From: a virus
IMG/VR virus record: IMGVR_UViG_3300025168_000109
Location: 1 to 54,880 of that record
DNA length: 54,880 nucleotides
Reading direction: 5' to 3' (one strand)
A model generated the notes under the pieces. The model did not search any database and was not told the DNA's origin. It was given only the letters and a program-made list of their open reading frames with translations. Below are positions 31,301 through 40,300 of the stretch, one piece after another; the stretch's first letter is position 1, and every line of letters begins with the position of its first letter. Position numbers and translations under genes: made by a program.

Positions 31301-34300
31301 ACAGACATAAAGAGTTTGGTACAAGAGCTACTGCAAGCTCAGATATAAGAAATTTTATAAACTCTAATCTTAAATCTTTAAAGCAAGCAGCACCAGGATT
31401 ATTAAAGTCTATTAAAAAATCTTCTACTACTAAAGACAAAATGAATATCTTAAATAAGTTTATGTCTCTTATACAGTACCCTGAAGACAAAGTACTTATA
31501 CATAGAAAGTATGCTGAACAAGCTCTTATAAAACTAGAAGGATTTTTACAAAGACTTCCTGATGTAGGTAAAATGAATAAAACAGCTCCTAAAGTAGAGA
31601 GTGAAAAGACCGGTAAAATGGTATACGACACATTTACTATAGATGATTTAGTTAATGATGAAGGATCTCTTTTAGAAGCTCTTGGTAATATGTTAAAAGT
31701 AGAAAACGAAGCTACTAAAGCACATAGTATTAAAAATGTAGAAGGTAAAACTATATATGCATTCCACAATAGTTCTTATGGTGTAGATATAATAAAAGAT
31801 TTATCAGACAATAAAAAGCCTGAGCACTTACAAGGAGAGTTTTATGGTAATAACATATTTGTTAATGGGCAAAGTGATATACGTGAAATGCAAGACTGGG
31901 ATGGTATTATAGATAGAAAACGTAAAAACATTCCTATTACATATACAGCTGAAGGAGAAAAGCAATGGTTAGATAGAAACTTTAATTATTATTTTTTAGC
32001 AGGGCTTAAAGAAGCTAATCAAGGATTATACTATACTCAACAATTAACAACAGTATCTGATAAATCATCTCCTAAATCAGTGCAGGTAAAAGCATTAAAT
32101 CCACAACAAATTAAAGAAGCGGTTACAACTATGGTAGAACAATACCATAAAAAATCACTTAAAAAGTCTTTAGTTTTTCCAAAGATTATTGAGAGCACTA
32201 GTTTAACAAAAGGTCAAAAAGTTTCTAGAATTATACAAGAGTTAGAAACTAGAACTGATGCTATGTTAGCTAAGATACAATCAGAGAATATTCTTAAAAA
32301 TATGGACTACTCTGCAGCGGTGGACCAGTTAAACTTTAGCAAGCTATCTAAAGAAAAACAATTGAGAGCTTTAGTAAACACGTTTGTATCTAACTATGCA
32401 GTTAACTCTTTCTTTTTAAATCAACTAGTTTTAGGAGACACTGCTAACTTTAAAGATTCATATGATGTAGTTAAAAGAATGTCTATTGCTTTTGCGCCTG
32501 GATACAAAGGGTTTGTAAATCCTTTATTAGGTATGAAGAAAAACTTTAGAGTTGCAGTAATGGAGGACCCACAAGCTACTGCTTTTGATTTCTTATCGCC
32601 TAAAGAAAGAACAGCTTTAGTAAGAGACTTAAAAGATTTAGGATTAGATAGTCCTATAGATTTAGCTGACGGTCAAGGATTTGTTTTACCTAGTAGATTA
32701 AAAGATTTAAGAAGAGGTTTTGGAGGAGGTTTTAATCCTGGAACAGTTATGAAACCTGTTTATTATGGAATAGATTCTACAGGTAAGCCTACCGCGCTTA
32801 AATATTCTACAACAGTATTGACAGAAAGCTTAGTTGAAAATCACCCGGGTCTTAAAGCTCTTAAAAAACAAATGGAACTAGCAGAGGTTGATGAACTAGT
32901 ATTTAAGTCTGGAGTAAAAGTAGGAGCCCCAAACACTTTGTCTAAACCAGGTTATCCTAAAATCAATCCTAACACTAACTTTACAACTAGACCTAAAATA
33001 GAAGCTGAATCTATATTAACTTTAGATAATGCAAGCCTTAGATTACAGTTAGATCCTACAGCTGATCCTAATGCTTTAGTTTCAAATCCGACGCAATTAG
33101 CTTATATGATCAACACTAACGGATTAAACAGTGAGGCAGCTGCTGATTACTATGAGTCAATGGCAGAGTTAATTGATTCTGGTACAAAAGATTTCTTAAT
33201 GGAACTAGGATTAATGAATAGTACAGGAGCGGTTAAGAAGTTCTTAAATCTAAATCAGTCTAGAAGGAATGCGATAGAGAAAAAGATAAGAGCTAAAATA
33301 ATAAATGCAGCTGACACAACTGAGTCTGCACATAAAGAGGCTGAAGTTTTATCCGCTAAAGATGAAAATGGGAACCCTGCAGTTACTATTAATTTCCCTG
33401 CTGTAGTAAATAAAATATACCAACATTTAGCATCATCTTTAAGTAAAGCTACAATAAAAATAAAATTCCCTGGGTCTAAGTTAATATTACAAAGTGCTTA
33501 TGGAGCTACTATAGAAGATCCTGTAACCGGTAAACAAAGACCTTTAAAACATATTACAGCTGATAGACCATATGCTGAAGTTTTAATGCCTAGAATACAT
33601 TCAGACAAATTTAAACTAGGTGATAGTATTTATGATAACCACATGATGGGTTTCCGTATACCTTCTACAGAATTACACTCTTCTGTATCTTTAAAAGTAG
33701 TAGGATTTTATGATGCACATGACACTAATGTTATTATAGCGCCTAAAGAACTTGTTACAATACACGGGTCTGATTTTGATGTTGATTCATTATTTGTAAT
33801 TAGAAAAGGACATACTAGTGATAAATCTAAAAGCGGTGTTTCTTTGTATACAAATGACAACACTGGGTTAAAAACTAATAATAAAGACCTTTTATTAACT
33901 AATAATGAGGTAATACCTTCTTCAGATAATTTTATAACTAGTGTACGAGATGAGGTTAATTATTATCAAAACCAAATTAGAGATTTAAATTCTGTAATGA
34001 AGTTAGCAGAAGACAATACAAATAACAGAGAAATTAAAAAAGATCTTAAAAAGACTTTAGAAGTTCTTAAAAGAGTAGAAAAGGCAGCAGTTAAAAATAA
34101 AATGTTAGACACTTACTTAGATGTTATAGAAGATCCTAAAAATAGAGAAACTATATTGTCTCCTATTACTATGACTAATTTAAAGGGTAGAGTTAAAAAT
34201 GGTAAAGATCTAGACAATTCTGTATTTGGAGTAATATCTGAAGATATGGGACTCCCTATATTAGATAACCATTCTCAATTGTATGGCACAAAAGATTTAA

Positions 34301-37300
34301 CAAATCCTTTAGATGAAATGTACATGCATCAAAGTAATCAACAAGGATCTAAACTAACCGGTTCAGGAGCAAACTCAATGAAAGCTCTTGCATATATGAT
34401 GGAAGCGTCTGAAGGAAGTCAACCATCTGTATTAGTAGATAAAAAAACACAAGAAGGTGAGATATTACCATTTGAATTTACAATAGATGGTATAACATAT
34501 AGTAGATTAAATAGATATGAAAAATTAAGAGGAGATAAAAACAGTAAGCATACAATTTGGCAAACAATGGACTCTGTGACTAATGCTGCAATTGATAACT
34601 CTAAAGAACAAATTTTAAACATCTTAAATTTAAATCAAGCTACTGCTTCTATGTTTTATGTTATGATCGGTACAGGAGTACCTTTAAAAACAGCTGTTAG
34701 AATTATGTTACAACCTGCAGTTAAAGAAGCAGCTAGAGTAAATCCTAAACAGTTCAGTAAAGGAGCTTCTATAGTTAGAAAACAAATATTAGACAAATTA
34801 GGGAGTGCAAAGTCAAATACTCCTGACTCAATACAAAAAGGAATTGAGCAAACTAAACTAAATACAAAGAGTTTAAAGAAAGGTATCCTTGCAACTAGCT
34901 CTAGGTTTAATAAATCATTTGATAAACAACTTGGAAGCACAGCTGATTCTATATTCCAATTAGTAATATTAGACTTACTATCTCCTGAAGGAGCTAAAAA
35001 GGGCCTTAATAAGTATGGTAACGATTTAGCAACAGTAGCATCTACTTTACAAGTATTACAATCATTACCTTCTAACCACGAAGATTTAACAGGTTTAATA
35101 GACAACATGCAAGATATGTTTGCAGAAGACAGTTCTTTTGGATTTGATCTATCTAATATACTTAATTCTTTACCGCATTTACAAAGAGCAAAAGATACTG
35201 CAGAAATATTATACAGTATTACTTCTGAAATATTACATGTAAATAATCCTAGCTTAAAAGAATTTGCTGCAGGTGTAAACACAATGATAGGAAACACATC
35301 ATCATCTGAAGATAGAATAGGTGGTAACGAAAGAAACAAAAAAATAAGAGAAGAGTTTGTAAGATTTATAGCGTCTATAGTATCTGATACTAAAAGTATA
35401 CCGCCTATGGATGTCAAACTAGGACAAGTTTCTACTACAGTAGCAGGTACGCAAGCGTTATCTCATAGACTAGCTCTTCAGATTACTGATATGAAGAAAA
35501 AGAATACTACAAACGCATTCTTAAGTAGAGTAGCAGTAAATAGAGATAAAAGAGGTATACAGTATATAAGTTCTAATGCTGCAGGCATTACTCAAGAAGA
35601 ACTTGTAGAAGTATACGCAGACTTTAATAGATTAGATCCTCAATTGCAAGAAGATATATTACAATATTCTATAGCTAAAGAAGGTATGTTATTTGCAGCT
35701 AGTAATATAACTATGATGATAGAACCAAAAAGATTTGCTGGATACGATCAAAGAAGAGCTAAGATTTTAGCTGAGCTTATAGAAGATCCTAAAAAATTAG
35801 AGGTCCTTAGAAATAGATTTACTGTACAATACGCTCTTACTAATCCTAACCTATTAGCTTCTACAGGTAATAAAAAAATATCAGAAACTATAGTAGAAGA
35901 AAATGGTAGTAAGTATGGAACTAGAAAAGATAGATTATCTACAGGAGAAATTGTATTCTATGATTTAAAAATAAATAATGATTTAGGAGAGGGACCTTTG
36001 TTCTTATCTAATCCTAATTATAATCAAGTATATATAAGAGTACACCAAGATGTATTAGACCAAGATACAAAAGGATTTAGTTACTATCAAGTAGTAGCTA
36101 AAGGATCAGCATCTACTAGTTTTTATACAGTAGATCAGTTAGATTTAAATACTGAATACAATTTACAAACACACTTCCCTAAAAATGCGTTAGTTAGAGC
36201 TGTTGAAGATGGATCAGTAAATGAGTTAATTTTATATAAGCAAATAAAAGGTTTAGAAAAAGGAGATAAAATGGTTCTTAGAGCTCATGATGATGTATTA
36301 AGAGCAGACGGAATAGAAGTTATAATATCTGATGTATCTGAAGAAAAACAAAAAGATAAAATAACAGAGATAACAACTACAGTAAGTAAAATTACTTTTG
36401 AAGAGCAGAGAACAGACATGACTCCTTTTATAGAATTACCTGAGATAGGATTAGATGATACTAAGGAAGAGCCTGCAATGCAAAAAATATCTGATGCGCA
36501 AACTATAAGTGAAGAAGCTGCTAACATTATAGTATCTAGATTAGAAAGAGTTTTTGGATTTAAAGCTAAGGTTATAAATAGACCAGATCTAGAATGGGCC
36601 GGTAAATTTGTAGCTGATGTTCCTATTATAAATGTAGCATACATGAGAGCGGATACTGCTTTTCATGAGTTTGCTCACCCGTGGGTAACAGCTATCTTTA
36701 TGAGAAATAAACCATTATTTAATAAGTTAAAACTAGAGCTACAATCTAACTTAGAAGGTCAAGCTATACTAGCTAAAGTAAAACAAAGATACCCTAACTT
36801 AAAAGGTGATGAATTCTTTAAAGAAGCTATTGTAACAGCAATTGGAGAGTATTCAGCAGGTATGATTGATGAGCAAGGTAAAGGTTTAGTAGACGCAATA
36901 TTTGAGCTGCTAAAAAGAATAGGTACTATGATAAAAAAATTATGGAATTCTAATGCCATAATTACTCCTGAAGAGTTAACAAATATGGACCTAAGAGGAC
37001 TAGCTTTATTATTAGCAGAAACAGATGCTCGATTAGAAACTAATATAACAGAGTTTAAAAATCAACCTAAAATAGTAACTAAACAAAACTTCTTAAAAAG
37101 ATTACAAGGTGAAGGAGTTATAAGCCCGGGGCAGGTAAATGGATATTATGCTATTATGGATATAGTTCCAGGTACTACAGAAAGAAGACCAGATCTATTT
37201 AACAAGCATGCTGAAATGGTAGCGCAATATGAACAAGACTATCCAGGATTAATAAGAAGAGTTGGAAATGATGTAGTATTTGATTTTGAGGTTCCTGTAG

Positions 37301-40300
37301 AAGAGTTTAGCGCTAATGCAGAGTACCAAGTTATAGATAATGACCCCATAACAGATGAAAAAGGATTGGATAAAATAGTTGATGAAGATACAATTAAATA
37401 TTTAGAGAATGCTAGAGATGTTGAAAATGTAAGACTCTCAGATGATGAAGCTAATTACCAAGGTAACAGCGGTGTTTATAAAAGACTTACTCATTTTGTT
37501 AAAACAGGAGTTTTAGGACAATCTACAGATACAGTTGCTTCTGAATATGCTGCTAAAAAAGTATTTGAAAGAAATAAAAGAAACATTGAAACAGGAACTA
37601 TATTAATAGAAAACAAGCCGTTTACATATAACCAACTAGTAGATAGATTCCAAAGAAAAGCTAACAATTCAGCAGCTAGAGGTAGAGCAGTGCATAAACT
37701 AATGGAGTGGTTAGTAACTAAAGATGATAGAGTTTTAAAAGATTTAAGAGAGATACAAAGAGAAAAACCTGATCAAGATGCTATAACAGATGCATCATTA
37801 AAATGGGTAGAACAAGTAGGAGAAGGAGTTTTAAGAAAAATAGGATATACAGATACTGATAAAATGAAAGCAGAACTAATGCTGCACAGTCCTATATTAA
37901 GTATAGCTACACAAATTGATGGTTTAATACAACATGAAGATGGTACTTTAACAATGGTAGATTGGAAGTCTGGTGGATATTTCTTAAACGATAGATCTAC
38001 TGCGCAAATGATGAGATATTCTAACGGTACTACAAACGATGTGTCAGATAGTAAACTAAATAAAGCAATGTTAGAACTAACCTTAAGAGCTATTATGGTT
38101 AAAGAACATCAGCCTAATGCTAAATTTAGACAGATTATGGTGCATCATTTAGAAAAATCTAATCCATTTAAACAACCGTTTGAAGTGCATGTAAAAGATT
38201 ACTTAAAAATTATATCTAATTATTTACAAGCTGAAAAACCAGAAGAATTTAAAGCTTTAGAAGAAAAAGGTTTATTAGATGCTAATAATTACATATCTCA
38301 AGACATGAGAAATAATGCTGCTTTAGACAAGTATTCTCATCAACCTTTAGAAGCACAAGTAGAAGGACTAGAAAAAGATATAGAAATACTAAGAACTAAA
38401 ATAACTACTCCAGGAATGTCTAATGATTTAAAAGCGGATAAAGATCTATTAGAAGCTTTAACTACAGCATATCTAGAGCTTACTAAAACATCTAAAGAAA
38501 CGTTAAATTCTGAAGGTAAATTAGGAGACTTTAAAGCATGGGCAAGTTCTATATATAATATAAACAGTCCTAGACTGCAAGCATTTAATAAAATATTTAG
38601 AAGAGCATCTCAAAAATCTCAAAACAAAATAGAAAACGAGAAACAAATTGCTGAAAAACTATTTAAAGATGTTAGAGATGAATTTATGAAAAAAAATCCT
38701 GCAGTTAAAATAACAGGCCTAGCAACTTTAGGAGCTAGATCTGGATTTGATTACAAAGGTTTATATGATTTTGCTTATGAAGAAAAATTAGACGGTGTTC
38801 AAACTCCGGGAGTATACATGATCAGTTTAGAAGATGCTAAAACTAAATATGATAAAGGAGAATTAACAGATGCTCAGTATAAACTAGTAAAACATTTAAG
38901 AGAAACTTGGAATGCAAATTGGTCAGAGTTAATGAATAAAAAAATGGAATCTGGTAATCCTTATTCTAAGATTATAGGAATGCATAATGTAGACAACACT
39001 GTTATTGAAGGTAAACTACATCCTAACTTTATGCCAAGACTTCCTCTAGAAAGTGCAGAAGCATACGAAAGATACAGAGGTGAAGGATTTATTAATAGAC
39101 AAGTTAAAGGTACTGGTCAAGTTATAAAAAACTTTGCAGCTAACACATTCTCTCTATTTATAGAGCAAAATTACTATGGTCAAAACGATAGTATTAACTC
39201 TCATATACCTGTTAGGTTTATGGGTTCTACCGGTATTATAGCAGATCAAGTACATTCATTTAACTTAGAAAGAATGCATTATGATTTTACAGCTAATCTA
39301 ATGCGTAAACAAGAAATGGATTTTGTAGTAGCTTTAGGAGATGGATTAAAAAGTTATTATAATACAATGAAAGATTTAAAAGGTAATGATGATAAAGGGT
39401 GGAAAAACTATGAGAAATTCATGGAAAACTTTATTATTAATTCTATAATGCAAGAAAGAACTGCAGGTAGAAATAACCATTGGTCTTCTAAACAATATAA
39501 TATTGTTAATCCTTTTTATGATCCAAATAAACCTACTAGTCCTTACAACAAGCAAAGCTTCCAGTTTAGTTTATTTAAATTAATGATGGCAGTTAAGCAT
39601 ATAACTACCGGTAAAGCTTTATGGTTTAAATTTATTGGAGGTACATTTAATGGGGCTATTATTTTAATGTATACTGCAATGAAAGCAGTGCAGGGATCTG
39701 CAGCTAAAAGATTAGGATATGATCCAGGAGTTATAGATGTAACTACAAGCCAACTTTTATGGGCAGGTAAAGAGGTTGGTAAATACTTTGGAGATCAAAT
39801 ATTAAGATCGTTTAGTAATGATCCTTCTAAAAACAAATTACACAATCTATTAAAAAGATTTAAATATTTACCAGATAATTATGATTACGCCGTAGATCAA
39901 TCAGACATGATGAATCTTAAGAATCCTACATTAACATATGATAAATTATTCTTTTTCCATGCTATACATGAAGAGTGGGGGCATGCATTACTTTTAGCAG
40001 CGCAAATGAAAAATATTAAAATGGCAGACGGATCATCTATATGGGACAGTTATGATAATGAAGGTAATTTTATGAAAGTTAAAAATGGAAAAGCTAACGT
40101 TAGAGGTGTAATAACAGATCCAAGCGGAGTTAAAAGGGTTATTGGAGAGCTTACAGAAGATGAGATAAACAAGATGCTAAAAATGTCTACTGATATACAT
40201 GGAGCGTATAGAACTAGTGAAAGAACAGTACTAGAAAGTACCGCGGTAGGTGTTTGGGCAATGCAGTTTAAGAAATATTTACCTGCGCTATTGATTCAGG

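Noticed and set aside
31299-31769. 156-codon minus-strand open frame within the giant gene
   Set aside because: Antisense shadow with low-complexity Ser/Leu/Phe composition and no start context; the plus-strand frame is continuous.
34656-35417. 253-codon open frame on the minus strand inside the giant gene
   Set aside because: It lies wholly antisense to the strongly supported polymerase protein, has a biased Leu/Ser/Ile composition expected from the reverse of an AT-rich gene, and has no family-like pattern.
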